Below are positions 15,436-25,116 of a stretch of DNA of 64,000 bases, piece by piece. The notes under the pieces are model-generated. The model saw only the letters and a program-made list of their open reading frames with translations. It made no database searches and was not told the origin of the DNA. Source of the stretch: Halorientalis regularis. Its GTDB lineage: Archaea > Halobacteriota > Halobacteria > Halobacteriales > Haloarculaceae. Within the stretch, counting starts at the first letter, position 1, and every line of letters starts with the position of its first letter. The stretch covers positions 186,001-250,000 of the forward strand of contig NZ_JALJCL010000003.1 in assembly GCF_023698535.1 (NCBI RefSeq), written 5' to 3'. The position numbers and the translations under genes are program-made.

Positions 15436-15758
15436 GCCAGGAGATCGCTGTCATCGGGAGTCCGGACTTCACGACCGGCTTCCGGCTGGCCGGCGTCCGC
15501 AAGTTCGCGGACGTGCCCGAGGACGACAAGGCGGCCGAGCTGGACGACGCAGTGGCGGGGATGCTCACCGACGACGACGTCGGCATCCTGGTGATGCACG
15601 AGGACGATCTGGAGCATCTCTCACGAGGCGTCCGTAACGACGTCGAGACCAGCGTCGAACCGGTGCTCGTCACCCTCGGTGGCGAGGGTGCCGGCAGCGG
15701 CGGCCTGCGCGAGCAGATCAAACGAGCTATCGGTATCGACCTCATGGAGGAAGACTAA
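15432..15758 (+). CDS. atpF: A-type ATP synthase subunit F
   Basis: A 108-residue central-stalk subunit F. It starts MSQEIAVIGSPDFTTGFRLAG, the family signature in which strand 1 and the TGF loop are conserved, followed by GILVMHEDD and a C-terminal helix with LREQIKRAIGIDL. It regulates coupling between rotor and head. It overlaps atpC by four bases and is followed by atpA after six. Confidence 0.93.
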   Translation: MSQEIAVIGSPDFTTGFRLAGVRKFADVPEDDKAAELDDAVAGMLTDDDVGILVMHEDDLEHLSRGVRNDVETSVEPVLVTLGGEGAGSGGLREQIKRAIGIDLMEED

Positions 15759-15764
15759 CAACGA

Positions 15765-17525
15765 ATGAGTCAAGCGACAGAATCCGACGTCCGCGAAGAC
15801 GGACAGATCGAGAGCGTAAGCGGTCCCGTCGTGACGGCGACAGACCTCGACGCGAAGATGAACGACGTGGTCTACGTCGGTCACGAGGGACTGATGGGCG
15901 AAGTCATCGAGATCGAGGGCAACATCACGACCATCCAGGTCTACGAGGAGACCTCCGCGGTCTCCCCGGGCGAACCCGTCGAGTCGACGGGTGCGCCCCT
16001 CAGCGTCGACCTCGGACCGGGCATGCTCGACGCCATCTACGACGGCGTCCAGCGCCCGCTCGACGTGCTCGAAGAGAAGATGGGCAGTGCCTTTCTCGAC
16101 CGCGGTGTCGACGCCCCCGGGATCGACCTGGAGAAGACCTGGGAGTTCAACCCCGAGGTCTCCGAGGGTGACGAAGTCGGCCCCAACGACGTGGTCGGCA
16201 TCGTCCCCGAGACGCCCAGCATCGACCACAAGGTGATGGTGCCGCCCGACTACGAGGGCGGCGACGTCGTCGACGTGAAGTCGGGTAACTACACCGTCGA
16301 GGACACCATCGTCGAACTCGACAACGGCGAGGAGATCAAGATGCGCCAGGAGTGGCCCGTCCGCTCCCAGCGCCCCGCCGACGAGAAGCAGACGCCGGAC
16401 ACGCCGCTGGTCAGTGGCCAGCGGATCCTCGACGGCCTCTTCCCGCTCGCGAAGGGCGGGACGGCGGCGATTCCCGGCCCCTTCGGCTCGGGCAAGACCG
16501 TCACCCAGCACCAGCTCGCCAAGTGGGCCGACGCGGACATCGTCGTCTACGTCGGCTGTGGCGAGCGTGGCAACGAGATGACGGAAGTGATCGAGGACTT
16601 CCCGGAACTGGAGGACCCGACGACCGGGAACGCGCTGATGGACCGGACCTGCCTCATCGCGAACACCTCGAACATGCCCGTCGCCGCCCGCGAGTCCTGC
16701 GTGTACACGGGGATCACCATCGCGGAGTACTTCCGCGACATGGGCTACGACGTGGCGCTGATGGCCGACTCCACCTCGCGGTGGGCGGAAGCCATGCGGG
16801 AGATTTCCTCGCGGTTGGAGGAGATGCCCGGTGAGGAGGGCTACCCGGCCTACCTCGCCGCGCGCCTCAGCGAATTCTACGAGCGGGCCGGTTACTTCCA
16901 GAACATCAACGGCACCGAGGGCTCCGTGAGCGTCATCGGAGCCGTCTCGCCGCCGGGCGGGGACTTCTCGGAGCCGGTGACCCAGAACACGCTGCGTATC
17001 GTCAAGACGTTCTGGGCGCTGGACGCCGACCTCGCCGAGCGCCGGCACTTCCCGGCGATCAACTGGAACGAGTCCTACTCGCTGTATCGCGACCAGCTCG
17101 ACCCGTGGTTCGAGGACAACGTCGCGGCCGACTGGGCCGACCAGCGCCAGTGGGCCATCGACACGCTGGACGAGGAGGACGAACTCCAGGAGATCGTCCA
17201 ACTCGTCGGGAAGGACGCCCTGCCGGAAGACCAGCAGCTCACGCTGGAAGTCGCACGCTACCTGCGTGAAGCCTGGCTCCAGCAGGATGCCTTCCACGAC
17301 GTCGACACCTACTGCGAACCAGAGAAGACCTACGCCATCCTCGGTGCCATCAAGACCTTCAACGACGAGGCCTTCGAGGCACTGGAGGCGGGCGTGCCGG
17401 TCGAGGAGATCACGGCCGTCGACGCCATCTCCCAGCTCAACCGTATCGGCGTGCAAGAGGAGTGGGAGGAGTACGTCGCGGAACTGGAAGACGACATTGC
17501 CGAGCAGATCAGGGGGCTCTACTAA
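15765..17525 (+). CDS. atpA: A-type ATP synthase catalytic subunit A
   Basis: A 586-residue catalytic subunit. The N-terminal barrel is followed by the non-homologous insertion typical of A/V-type A subunits (about residues 115-205), then the P-loop GPFGSGKT at 238-245, the Walker B-like strand [14 protein letters not shown], and [11 protein letters not shown]. No intein interrupts it, although A-subunit inteins are known in some archaea. It abuts atpB: the TAA stop ends at 17525, the first base of the next ATG. Confidence 0.97.
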   Translation: MSQATESDVREDGQIESVSGPVVTATDLDAKMNDVVYVGHEGLMGEVIEIEGNITTIQVYEETSAVSPGEPVESTGAPLSVDLGPGMLDAIYDGVQRPLDVLEEKMGSAFLDRGVDAPGIDLEKTWEFNPEVSEGDEVGPNDVVGIVPETPSIDHKVMVPPDYEGGDVVDVKSGNYTVEDTIVELDNGEEIKMRQEWPVRSQRPADEKQTPDTPLVSGQRILDGLFPLAKGGTAAIPGPFGSGKTVTQHQLAKWADADIVVYVGCGERGNEMTEVIEDFPELEDPTTGNALMDRTCLIANTSNMPVAARESCVYTGITIAEYFRDMGYDVALMADSTSRWAEAMREISSRLEEMPGEEGYPAYLAARLSEFYERAGYFQNINGTEGSVSVIGAVSPPGGDFSEPVTQNTLRIVKTFWALDADLAERRHFPAINWNESYSLYRDQLDPWFEDNVAADWADQRQWAIDTLDEEDELQEIVQLVGKDALPEDQQLTLEVARYLREAWLQQDAFHDVDTYCEPEKTYAILGAIKTFNDEAFEALEAGVPVEEITAVDAISQLNRIGVQEEWEEYVAELEDDIAEQIRGLY

Positions 17526-18943
17526 TGCAGAAAGAATACCAGACCATCACGGAGATCAGCGGTCCGCTGGTGTACGCCGAAGTAGACGAGCCCGTCGGCT
17601 ACGACGAGATCGTCGAGATCGAGACCCCGGACGGCGACACCCGCCGCGGCCAGGTGCTCGAATCGACGAGCGACTTCGTCGCCATCCAGGTGTTCGAGGG
17701 AACCGAAGGAATCGACCGGAACTCTTCGGTGCGGTTCCTCGGTGAGACCCTGCAGATGAAGCTGACGGAGGACCTGCTCGGACGGGTCCTCTCGGGCTCG
17801 GGCGAACCCATCGACGGCGGACCCGAAATCGAACCGGACGAGGAACGACCGATCGTCGGCGAGGCGATCAACCCCTACTCCCGGGAGTACCCCGAGGAGT
17901 TCATCCAGACCGGCGTCTCCGCCATCGACGGCATGAACACGCTGGTCCGGGGCCAGAAGCTGCCGATCTTCTCGGGATCGGGGCTACCCCACAACGACCT
18001 CGCACTCCAGATCGCCCGGCAGGCGACCGTCCCGGAGGAAGAGGAGGGCGAGGACGACGAGGGCTCGGAGTTCGCAGTGATCTTCGGCGCGATGGGGATC
18101 ACCCAGGAGGAGGCCAACGAGTTCATGGACGACTTCGAGCGCACCGGGGCGCTGGAACGCTCGGTCGTCTTCATGAACCTCGCGGACGACCCCGCAGTCG
18201 AGCGGACGGTCACGCCGCGACTCGCGCTCACCACCGCCGAGTACCTGGCCTTCGAGAAGGACTACCACGTCCTGGTCATCCTGACGGACATGACCAACTA
18301 CTGTGAGGCACTGCGCGAGATCGGTGCCGCACGGGAGGAGGTCCCGGGTCGCCGTGGCTACCCCGGGTACATGTACACGGACCTGGCCCAGCTCTACGAG
18401 CGGGCCGGTCGTATCGAGGGCAAGGAGGGGTCGGTGACCCAGATCCCGATCCTCACGATGCCCGGCGACGACGACACCCACCCGATCCCGGACCTGACGG
18501 GCTACATCACGGAGGGCCAGATCTACGTCGACCGTGACCTGAACAGTCAGGGGATCGAACCGCCGATCTACGTCCTGCCCAGCCTCTCGCGGCTGATGGA
18601 CGACGGGATCGGCGAGGGCCTGACTCGGAAGGACCACGCCGACGTGTCCGACCAGATGTACGCCGCGTACGCGGAAGGTGAGGACCTCCGTGACCTCGTG
18701 AACATCGTCGGTCGCGAGGCCCTCTCGGAACGTGACAACAAGTATCTCGACTTCGCGGACGACTTCGAGACGGAGTTCGTCCAGCAGGGCTTCCGGACCA
18801 ACCGCTCCATCGACGAGACCCTCGACCTGGGCTGGGAACTGCTCTCCCAGCTCCCCAAGGAGGAGCTCAACCGTATCGACGAGGAGCTCATCGAGGAGAA
18901 GTACGTCGAAGACGAGGGCGAGACGGTCGAAGCCGAGGAGTAA
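17525..18943 (+). CDS. atpB: A-type ATP synthase regulatory subunit B
   Basis: A 472-residue nucleotide-binding but non-catalytic subunit B. The canonical P-loop lysine is absent: the matching stretch is [17 protein letters not shown]. The family markers [25 protein letters not shown] and the [13 protein letters not shown] loop are all present. The C-terminus is acidic ([11 protein letters not shown]). It overlaps the atpA stop by one base. The next operon gene, atpD, lies almost 500 bases on, past an antisense gene. Confidence 0.97.
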   Translation: MQKEYQTITEISGPLVYAEVDEPVGYDEIVEIETPDGDTRRGQVLESTSDFVAIQVFEGTEGIDRNSSVRFLGETLQMKLTEDLLGRVLSGSGEPIDGGPEIEPDEERPIVGEAINPYSREYPEEFIQTGVSAIDGMNTLVRGQKLPIFSGSGLPHNDLALQIARQATVPEEEEGEDDEGSEFAVIFGAMGITQEEANEFMDDFERTGALERSVVFMNLADDPAVERTVTPRLALTTAEYLAFEKDYHVLVILTDMTNYCEALREIGAAREEVPGRRGYPGYMYTDLAQLYERAGRIEGKEGSVTQIPILTMPGDDDTHPIPDLTGYITEGQIYVDRDLNSQGIEPPIYVLPSLSRLMDDGIGEGLTRKDHADVSDQMYAAYAEGEDLRDLVNIVGREALSERDNKYLDFADDFETEFVQQGFRTNRSIDETLDLGWELLSQLPKEELNRIDEELIEEKYVEDEGETVEAEE

Positions 18944-18981
18944 CGCCGCCTTTTCCTTTCGCTGTCGGTCCCGAGTCGCAG

Positions 18982-19287
18982 CTACAGCTCCGACGAGCCG
19001 GCGTCGTCCCCGAGCGAACGGGCGCGGTACTGCGTGACGGCGTAGAACCCGGCGGCGTAGATGCCGACCGAGAACACGCCGGCGGCGAAGATGCCGACCG
19101 AGAAGATGCCGGTCGAGAGGACGCCGCCGCTGAAGTTCCCCGCCGCGAGGTAGCCGATTGCGCTGTCGCCGGCCGCGAGAACCTCGAAGCCGGCGAGCGT
19201 TTCGACGCCGGCCACGGTCAGTCCCAGTGCGATCACCAGGAGGCCGACGGCGACGAGTCCGGTCACGTCTCCCCAGTCGATGTCCAT
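18982..19287 (-). CDS. Antisense period-5 repeat membrane protein
   Basis: A 101-residue membrane protein coded on the opposite strand between atpB and atpD. One hydrophobic helix (about residues 8-30, GLVAVGLLVIALGLTVAGV) is followed by five-residue repeats built on G-[IVF]-[FY]-[SA]-[VA], covering GIFSV, GIFAA, GVFSV, GIYAA and GFYAV (about residues 60-88), then a short charged tail. The pattern is like pentapeptide-repeat or glycine-zipper proteins made unusually hydrophobic. Function unknown; placement suggests a role near the ATP synthase membrane sector or simple insertion. ATG 19287 (MDIDWGDV) is preferred over a longer frame. Codon use is like that of its neighbours. Confidence 0.65.
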   Translation of the reverse strand: MDIDWGDVTGLVAVGLLVIALGLTVAGVETLAGFEVLAAGDSAIGYLAAGNFSGGVLSTGIFSVGIFAAGVFSVGIYAAGFYAVTQYRARSLGDDAGSSEL

Positions 19288-19401
19288 ACGCCCACTTTTC
19301 GCTGCCGGATCTTGTAATCTGGTAGGAATTCTCACTCGGTGAGAAGGTCCGGCCGTGTGGTCGGGACCGAAGTGAGAGGACGGTACGGATGGTTCTGTAA
19401 A

Positions 19402-19410
19402 GAGTTAACC
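19402..19410 (+). promoter_or_regulatory. TATA-like promoter of atpD
   Basis: GAGTTAACC lies about 29 bases before the atpD ATG, with GTAAA just upstream. Since the antisense gene separates atpD from atpB, a separate promoter is expected. Confidence 0.4.
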
Positions 19411-19434
19411 GCCTGGGCCGGTAACCGTCGCCCA

Positions 19435-20130
19435 ATGGCTAAGGACGTCAAACCGACCCGGAAGAACCTCATGGCGATCGAGGACCGGATCGAGCTCTCC
19501 GAGCGGGGCCACGACACGCTGGAGAAAAAGCGCGACGGCCTCATCATGGAGTTCATGGACATCCTGGATCAGGCCCAGGACGTGCGGTCGGACCTCAACG
19601 AGAACTACGACGATGCGCAGCGCAAGATCAACATGGCCCGTGCGATGGAGGGTGACGTGGCCGTGCGGGGCGCGGCCGCCGCGCTGAAGGAACACCCGGA
19701 ACTGACCACCGAATCGAAGAACATCATGGGCGTGGTCGTCCCCCAGATCGAATCCTCGAAAGTCAAGAAGAGCCTCGACGAGCGGGGCTACGGCGTGCTG
19801 GGCACCAGCGCGCGCATCGACGAGGCCGCCGAGGCCTACGAGGAACTGCTGGAGACGATCATCCTCGCGGCGGAGGTCGAGACGGCGATGAAGAAGATGC
19901 TCGACGAGATCGAGACCACCAAGCGCCGCGTCAACGCCCTGGAGTTCAAGCTCCTGCCCGAGCTCAAGGAAAACCAGGAGTACATCGAGCAGAAACTCGA
20001 AGAACAGGAGCGTGAGGAGATCTTCCGGATGAAGAAGATCAAGGCCAAAAAGGAAGAGGAGGAGAAAGCCGAGCGGGAAGCCGCCGAGCAGGAAGCCGAG
20101 GACGCCGAGGCCGTCACGGCGGACGACTAG
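19435..20130 (+). CDS. atpD: A-type ATP synthase subunit D (central stalk)
   Basis: A 231-residue subunit D, the coiled-coil axle that turns inside the A3B3 head. [20 protein letters not shown] matches the family N-terminus (the V-type ATPase subunit D start), with long helices at both ends (about residues 5-75 and 130-225) and a central globular part. The C-terminus is strongly charged (Lys/Glu-rich, ending in [10 protein letters not shown]). The ATG at 19435 follows the family pattern; upstream codons in frame are non-halophilic. It is the last ATP synthase gene. Confidence 0.93.
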   Translation: MAKDVKPTRKNLMAIEDRIELSERGHDTLEKKRDGLIMEFMDILDQAQDVRSDLNENYDDAQRKINMARAMEGDVAVRGAAAALKEHPELTTESKNIMGVVVPQIESSKVKKSLDERGYGVLGTSARIDEAAEAYEELLETIILAAEVETAMKKMLDEIETTKRRVNALEFKLLPELKENQEYIEQKLEEQEREEIFRMKKIKAKKEEEEKAEREAAEQEAEDAEAVTADD

Positions 20131-20195
20131 ACACCGGCTCGGAGCCGACGGCCGTCGCGGGATAGCCTTTTCCGGTGGCCGCTCGTTTTGTGTGT

Positions 20196-20588
20196 ATGAA
20201 CTGTCCACACTGTCAGACGCCGCTGTTGCGGTTCCCGGTGGCCGACGAGTGGCGGCCACACCTCCCGGAGGACTCGCCGGGGGCGGCGATCTGTCCGACC
20301 TGTCTCACGCTGGAACCGGACCCCGATCCGCCGTCGACGACGCCGGATTTCGGGGAGATCGGCGAGCCGTTCCCGGAGGGCGAGGCCGCAGTCCCGATGG
20401 CCGTGGCAATCGGCCTGCTGGATTCGCTGGCGCTCAACCGTGCCGAGATCTCCGAGCTGTTCGCCGCGGTCGAGGAAGCCGGGACCGATCCACTGCTGGT
20501 GCTGGACCGACTCGCGACGACGGGGGGCGTCGACAGCCGCGTCGACCTCCAGGGGCGGCGACAGCAACTGGAGCAGTTGCTGGAGTAG
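20196..20588 (+). CDS. Zinc-ribbon protein (DUF6276-like)
   Basis: A 130-residue protein with two CxxC pairs, MNCPHC at the N-terminus and CPTC at about residues 34-37, forming a probable zinc ribbon. The rest is acidic and helical (about residues 70-130: LLDSLALNRAEISELFAAVE). It resembles the haloarchaeal DUF6276 family; its function is unknown. ATG 20196 places the first zinc pair at the start. It follows atpD by 65 bases in the same direction and may be co-transcribed. Confidence 0.65.
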   Translation: MNCPHCQTPLLRFPVADEWRPHLPEDSPGAAICPTCLTLEPDPDPPSTTPDFGEIGEPFPEGEAAVPMAVAIGLLDSLALNRAEISELFAAVEEAGTDPLLVLDRLATTGGVDSRVDLQGRRQQLEQLLE

Positions 20589-20630
20589 CCGATCAGTTCG
20601 AGTTCCCCGGGGGTCCGATCGGTTTCCACG

Positions 20631-22400
20631 TCAGGATAGTCCTGCCGTACTCACGGTCGAGTCGGTCACTGCGTCGGTGCTCACGTTGCCGAAGACGAAG
20701 CGGGCACCCGGCGCGGACTCGTCGAGTTCGACGGTCCAGCCGTGTGACTCGGCCATCGTCTCGACGATGCTGAGTCCGAGTCCGGTCCCGTCGTCGGTGG
20801 TCGTGTATCCGTACTCGAAGAGGTTGCCGACGTGTTCCTCGGGGATGCCCGGGCCGTCGTCCGCGACGTAGAACCCGTCGTCGGTCACGCCGACCGTGAC
20901 CGTCACCGAACTGGACTCGGGGTCGGCCAAACCGTGTTCGACACTGTTGCGGAGCAGGTTCTCGAAGGTCGTCAGGAGCTTGCTCCGGTCGGCCTGGAGC
21001 CGGCGAGTGTCGGCGACGGCGAGGGTCGCGTCGTCGGTATCGACGTTGGCCCAGGCGTCGCGTGCGACGGCGTCGAGCGCGACCGGTTCGGTCTCCTCGA
21101 CGGTCTTGCCCTCGCGAGCGATGGTCAGAATATCCGAGATGATGTCGGTCATCCGGTCGTGGGTGCCGTGGATCTTGTCGGTGTACTCCGTGGCCCGCTG
21201 GGCGGCCTCGGGGTCGGTGATCTCCGCCTCGGCGATGTCTTGCAGGCGCTCCGCGTACCCGTCGGCGACGTTGATCGGGTTCCGGAGGTCGTGGGAGATG
21301 GTCGAGGCGACCTTGTCGAGTTGCTCCTTCTGCTTGCGGAGTTGCCAGCGGGATCGTTCCAGTTGCGTCACGTCCCGGAGGAGCAGCGAGAGCCAGTCGC
21401 GGCCGTCCCCGGCGTCGCCGACGCGGGAGATGGTGACGGAGTAGTGTCGCTCCTGCCCGTCGACGGCGAGGGTGAGGCGCTCGGGCGAGTCCAGGTCCGG
21501 GTCGTCGACATCGACCGCGGCGGCCAGGTCGGGACAGGCCGTCCCGAGGGGCTGACCGACGGCTGAGTCGATATCGGGCCAGAGAGTCTCACTGGCAGTA
21601 TTGTAGTCGACGACGCGCCGCTGGTCGTCGAGGACGACGACCGGGTCCCGGAGGTTCTCGACGACGGCGGTCCGAGCGACCGGCTTGACGTCGAGCAGGT
21701 CGAACCGGAACAGCGCGACGGTCGTACAGACCGAGAACGCGAGCATCCCCCACATCTCGTGTCGGTACCCCGGCGCCGACGGGAGCAGGCCGACCGACGC
21801 GGCGACGTACAGGAGGACCGACGGGACGAGGCCGAGGACGAGGAGGAGGAGCTGGGTCCCCGATCCCGCCCCGGTCGAGAGCAGGTGCTTCGAGAGCACG
21901 TACACGCTGTACCACCAGAGGATGGCCAGTGGCGTCCCGAGGAGTGGCTCCGCGAGACCGTTCTGGACCCCGAGGTACCGGACCGGCTCGGTGTACAGCG
22001 TCGCCTCCACGACGACGAGGTCGTGTAACGGGGACGTCAGGATGAGTGCGATGTAGGCGACGACGGTCACGACCAGAACCGCCCGCCAGTGGCGACGGCG
22101 GTGGAAGTCGGTGCCAGTGTACCGTGCGACGAACACGGCAAAAGCCGGGATACTGAAGACCACCTCAGCCGACGCGATGTGATAGAACACGCTCGCGACC
22201 GCCTTCCCGGGCGCGACCGACTGCAGGAGCGTGAACAGCGACTGGCCCCCGATGAGCAGCAGCATCGCCGCGAACCACTTCGCACCCCGCTGGTCCCAGT
22301 GGGTCCGGTAGATCCACGCCGAAATGGCGCTATTGAATATGAAAATCATGGCAGGAATACCGATATAGAGAAGGGGAGCCACAGATCGGAAGGCTGCCAC
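20631..22400 (-). CDS. Sensor histidine kinase with seven-helix membrane domain and PAS
   Basis: A 589-residue histidine kinase. Residues 8-230 form about seven membrane helices like the haloarchaeal 7TM kinase sensor region. A PAS-like domain follows (about 240-350; VVLDDQRRVVDYNTASETLWP), then the dimerisation helix with His370 (SHDLRNPINVADG) and the ATPase domain with N485 (NLLRNSVEHG), DDGPGIP at 514-520 and GTGLGLSIV. All catalytic boxes are intact. The start is GTG 22400: a TATA-like GGGTAAAAGAA lies about 25 bases upstream on the minus strand, fitting a leaderless start; ATG 22349 is the alternative. No response regulator is adjacent. Confidence 0.85.
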   Translation of the reverse strand: MAAFRSVAPLLYIGIPAMIFIFNSAISAWIYRTHWDQRGAKWFAAMLLLIGGQSLFTLLQSVAPGKAVASVFYHIASAEVVFSIPAFAVFVARYTGTDFHRRRHWRAVLVVTVVAYIALILTSPLHDLVVVEATLYTEPVRYLGVQNGLAEPLLGTPLAILWWYSVYVLSKHLLSTGAGSGTQLLLLVLGLVPSVLLYVAASVGLLPSAPGYRHEMWGMLAFSVCTTVALFRFDLLDVKPVARTAVVENLRDPVVVLDDQRRVVDYNTASETLWPDIDSAVGQPLGTACPDLAAAVDVDDPDLDSPERLTLAVDGQERHYSVTISRVGDAGDGRDWLSLLLRDVTQLERSRWQLRKQKEQLDKVASTISHDLRNPINVADGYAERLQDIAEAEITDPEAAQRATEYTDKIHGTHDRMTDIISDILTIAREGKTVEETEPVALDAVARDAWANVDTDDATLAVADTRRLQADRSKLLTTFENLLRNSVEHGLADPESSSVTVTVGVTDDGFYVADDGPGIPEEHVGNLFEYGYTTTDDGTGLGLSIVETMAESHGWTVELDESAPGARFVFGNVSTDAVTDSTVSTAGLS

Positions 22401-22541
22401 AGAATACAGATGAGGCCCGAGTTTCTTTTACCCTTCCCCTGTATTTCAGTTGATGATTCTGTCGGGGTCGTGACGGGTGGTCTCGGTGGCCGGTCGACCG
22501 GGGCCACCAGGAGAACGGTCTCGTAGCCCGGAGTCGTTCGC

Positions 22542-23795
22542 TCAGATCCCGGTGTCGTACCGGAGGATGCCGGCGACGCCACCGAAGGCGTTCAGGAGCT
22601 GTTCGCCCTTCTCGAAGTCGGTGGAGATGAACTTCGTCTCGGTGCCCCGCTGGTCGGCGATCTGCATGAGGTGGTCGATGAGGTCCTCGCGCTCGGCGTC
22701 GTCGGCGGCGACGGTCTCGCCACAGCGCGAACAGTCGTGGTCGGGGGTGTCCTCGCGACGGTCGACGATCTCGCGTTCCTCGTGGTCGTTGGGGCACTCA
22801 TAAGAGACCACGTCCCGGCGCATGTCCTCGGAGATGAGCAGGCGGTCGACCGCGCCCATGACGAGGTTCTCGCGGGTAGCCTCGAACCCGTAGGTGGCGA
22901 GGTCGCCGTCGTGGAGTTCCTTGAAGAACTCCTCCATCTCCGATTTGTCCTGCATCACCTCGTACTCGTCCAGGATATCCTGGGCGGCGTCGACCAGATC
23001 GTAGAGGCCGGACTCGTCGGTGTAGGACACGTCGAACTTCCCCAGGACCAGGTCCCCGAGTTCGTGGTGGAGGTAGTCGCCGTCGAGGAACTCGTCTTTG
23101 GTCGGGGAGGGACCGCCCACGAGGATGCCGTCCATCTCGTGACGCTGGTCGACGAACAGGTCGTCGGCCATACCGGCGACCTCCTGGTAGAAGTTGTCGA
23201 TGGCTTCCAGGCGCAGGCGGGCGAACCGCTGTGCCGACTGGCCACCTTTGCGCTGTTTGCCCGGCACGAGCGAGGTGGCCGACTTGACGGGCTCGACGCG
23301 TTTGCCCTTCAGCCAGCCGACGTTCGCCTCCCGTCGGTCCAGCACGATCAGGCCGAACAGCCCCTTGTCGCCGAGCATCTCCTCCAGTGGCTCGGTGAGA
23401 AAGTCCGAATCGCAGTGATAGCGGAACGACTCGATGGGCTGGGGCGGCGACTCCAGGACCTTGGTGATCATCTCGGTGCGGCCGCCGCCGGAGTCGATGG
23501 CACCGGAGAAGATTACCATGCCGTTCTCTGGCGGATAGGTGTCGTAGTAGCGCAGGCGGTCCTTGATCGAGGTCAGCGCGTCCTGGACGGCGGTCCGGGT
23601 CTGTTTCGACTTGATGTTCGAGGCTTCGCTGTGTTCCTGGGTGACGTGTTCGACGACGGAACTGATCCGGCGATCCTCGGGGATGTAGATCGTCACGAGC
23701 TGGGTCCCCGACCCCTCGTACTCCTTGAGGTCCTCGATGACTTTCTGGAACTCGTATTTTTGTTTGTCCGTCTGATCCTGCTCGGAGCTACTCAT
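22542..23795 (-). CDS. prf1: Peptide chain release factor aRF1
   Basis: A 417-residue class I archaeal release factor that reads all three stop codons and triggers peptide release. NIKS is at residues 60-63 and YHCDSDF in the stop-recognition region near 126-132; the catalytic GGQ is at 184-186 (KQRKGGQSAQRF). The C-terminal domain has paired Cys residues (SYECPN and CSRCGE), a mini zinc-binding domain seen in archaeal aRF1. ATG 23795 is preceded by a good GGAGG ribosome-binding site four bases upstream. Length is normal. Confidence 0.97.
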   Translation of the reverse strand: MSSSEQDQTDKQKYEFQKVIEDLKEYEGSGTQLVTIYIPEDRRISSVVEHVTQEHSEASNIKSKQTRTAVQDALTSIKDRLRYYDTYPPENGMVIFSGAIDSGGGRTEMITKVLESPPQPIESFRYHCDSDFLTEPLEEMLGDKGLFGLIVLDRREANVGWLKGKRVEPVKSATSLVPGKQRKGGQSAQRFARLRLEAIDNFYQEVAGMADDLFVDQRHEMDGILVGGPSPTKDEFLDGDYLHHELGDLVLGKFDVSYTDESGLYDLVDAAQDILDEYEVMQDKSEMEEFFKELHDGDLATYGFEATRENLVMGAVDRLLISEDMRRDVVSYECPNDHEEREIVDRREDTPDHDCSRCGETVAADDAEREDLIDHLMQIADQRGTETKFISTDFEKGEQLLNAFGGVAGILRYDTGI

Positions 23796-24063
23796 TACCT
23801 CCGTATAGCCGAATGGGCGGTAAGTAACTGTTGACCGGGCGGCCAGTCGCGGGAGTTCGTCACATACCTTCACATGATCACGTATTGAAATGGACCGTGG
23901 CGCTTTTCAACCATTGCGGGCGTGTGTTCATCTAGCAATCGTCCGGGTGTCGGTGGCGGCGGTTCCGTTGTCCCGGGCGGGGCGCAGTCGGAGACGAGGG
24001 AGAAAGCCCGTCAGACGCACGGGTTTATATGTTTCCCTTGTCTGTACCAAGTTAACAGGAAGT
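23796..24063. other. Divergent promoter region of prf1 and minD
   Basis: No gene is seen in these 268 bases. On the minus side a GGAGG site and GTTACTTACC box serve prf1. On the plus side TTTATAT at 24024-24030 serves minD. The middle part is GC-rich and featureless. Confidence 0.5.
24024..24030 (+). promoter_or_regulatory. TATA box of the MinD ATPase gene
   Basis: TTTATAT, flanked by GGG and GTTTCCC, is one of the clearest TATA boxes in the window and lies 34 bases before the ATG at 24064. Confidence 0.6.
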
Positions 24064-24906
24064 ATGACGGGATACGTCTACACAATCGCAGGCGGGAAGG
24101 GCGGCGTCGGGAAGACCACGACGGCGATCAACGTCGCCGTGTCGCTCCAGGACGCCGGCCACGATGTCGTCGTGGTCGACGCCGATCTGGGGATGGCCAA
24201 CCTCGGGGCGATGCTCGACGTGGACCACGAGCCGAGCCTTCACCAGGTGCTCGCCGGCAAGGCGGCCGTCAGCGACGCGATCATCGAGGGCCCCGGTGGG
24301 ATCACCGTGGTCCCCGGTGAGCGCAATCTGGAGGCGTTCGCCGACGCCGACCCCGCGAAACTCCGGAAAGTCGTGAAAGCACTTTCGACGGCCTACGAGA
24401 TCGTCCTCATCGACACCGGGGCCGGGTTGAGCCACGAGACGACCGTCCCGCTGGGACTGGCCGACGGTGTCTTGCTCGTCACCACCGCCGACGAGGTCGC
24501 CATCGGCGACACGATCAAGACCGCACAGCTGGCCGAACGGATCGACGGCGACGTGGTCGGTGCGGTGCTGACCCGGGCCGACGACGACACCAACGTCTCG
24601 GAGGTCGCCGACAAACTCGACATGGAGATGCTCGCGGTCGTCCCCGAGGATCAGGACGCGACCCGGGACGAGCCGCTGATCATCAACGGTCCGGACAGCT
24701 ACGCCGCCGAGGCCTACCGCCGACTCGCCTCCACGCTCGAAGAGATCTACGAGGCAAACACCGAGGGCGGCGTCACGCCCGAACAGGAGTTCGAGCCGAG
24801 CGCGACGACCGACACCGACGAGGAGTCACCCGAGGAGAGCGAGAGCAGCGACGGCGAGGACGACGACGAAGACGACGAAGAAGGCGTGTTCGGCCTGTTC
24901 AACTGA
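24064..24906 (+). CDS. minD: MinD/ParA-family ATPase
   Basis: A 280-residue deviant Walker ATPase. The P-loop GGKGGVGKT is at residues 10-18, with the signature lysine at K12. The switch region VVVVDADLGMANLG is at 35-48 and the Walker B-like VLIDTGAGLSHET near 117-129. After residue 225 there is a long acidic tail (Glu/Asp/Ser repeats) ending GVFGLFN, possibly a conserved C-terminal anchor. Haloarchaeal MinD paralogues position surface structures such as archaella and chemosensory arrays rather than division sites; which of those this one serves is not clear. A 40-codon membrane-protein gene follows. Confidence 0.85.
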   Translation: MTGYVYTIAGGKGGVGKTTTAINVAVSLQDAGHDVVVVDADLGMANLGAMLDVDHEPSLHQVLAGKAAVSDAIIEGPGGITVVPGERNLEAFADADPAKLRKVVKALSTAYEIVLIDTGAGLSHETTVPLGLADGVLLVTTADEVAIGDTIKTAQLAERIDGDVVGAVLTRADDDTNVSEVADKLDMEMLAVVPEDQDATRDEPLIINGPDSYAAEAYRRLASTLEEIYEANTEGGVTPEQEFEPSATTDTDEESPEESESSDGEDDDEDDEEGVFGLFN

Positions 24907-24993
24907 CCAGTCGCGTCCGTCCTCCCCGTCAGGACCGCGCGCCCGTTCTTTCGAAACGGTACATCTAAACCGTCCCTCCTGCCACGTCTCGGT

Positions 24994-25116
24994 ATGGCAG
25001 ACGACTCGATCCGACTGAGCTGGGTGCTGATCTTCCTGCTGTTGGCTCTCGGTCTCGGTCTCGCGGCGATCCAGTTCGCCGGGGGATCCATCCTTCCGAC
25101 CCTGCTCCCGGTGTAG
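24994..25116 (+). CDS. 40-residue single-helix membrane protein
   Basis: A small gene: MADDSIRLSW, then one hydrophobic helix (residues 10-32, with LLLALGLGLAAIQFAG), then a short PTLLPV end. Its stop codon touches the end of argS on the other strand with no spare base. It lies 87 bases behind minD; a TATA-like ACATCTAAAC precedes it at 24961-24970. Initiator context, acidic N-terminus and a single membrane span make it a convincing small gene; function unknown. Confidence 0.6.
   Translation: MADDSIRLSWVLIFLLLALGLGLAAIQFAGGSILPTLLPV

Noticed and set aside
15621-17456. A 611-codon minus-strand frame over atpA
   Set aside because: Antisense shadow of the conserved ATP synthase A subunit; no motif and no promoter.
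17984-19435. A 483-codon minus-strand frame over atpB and the antisense membrane gene
   Set aside because: Arg/Gly/His-rich shadow frame; the true minus-strand gene here is the 101-residue membrane protein in another frame.
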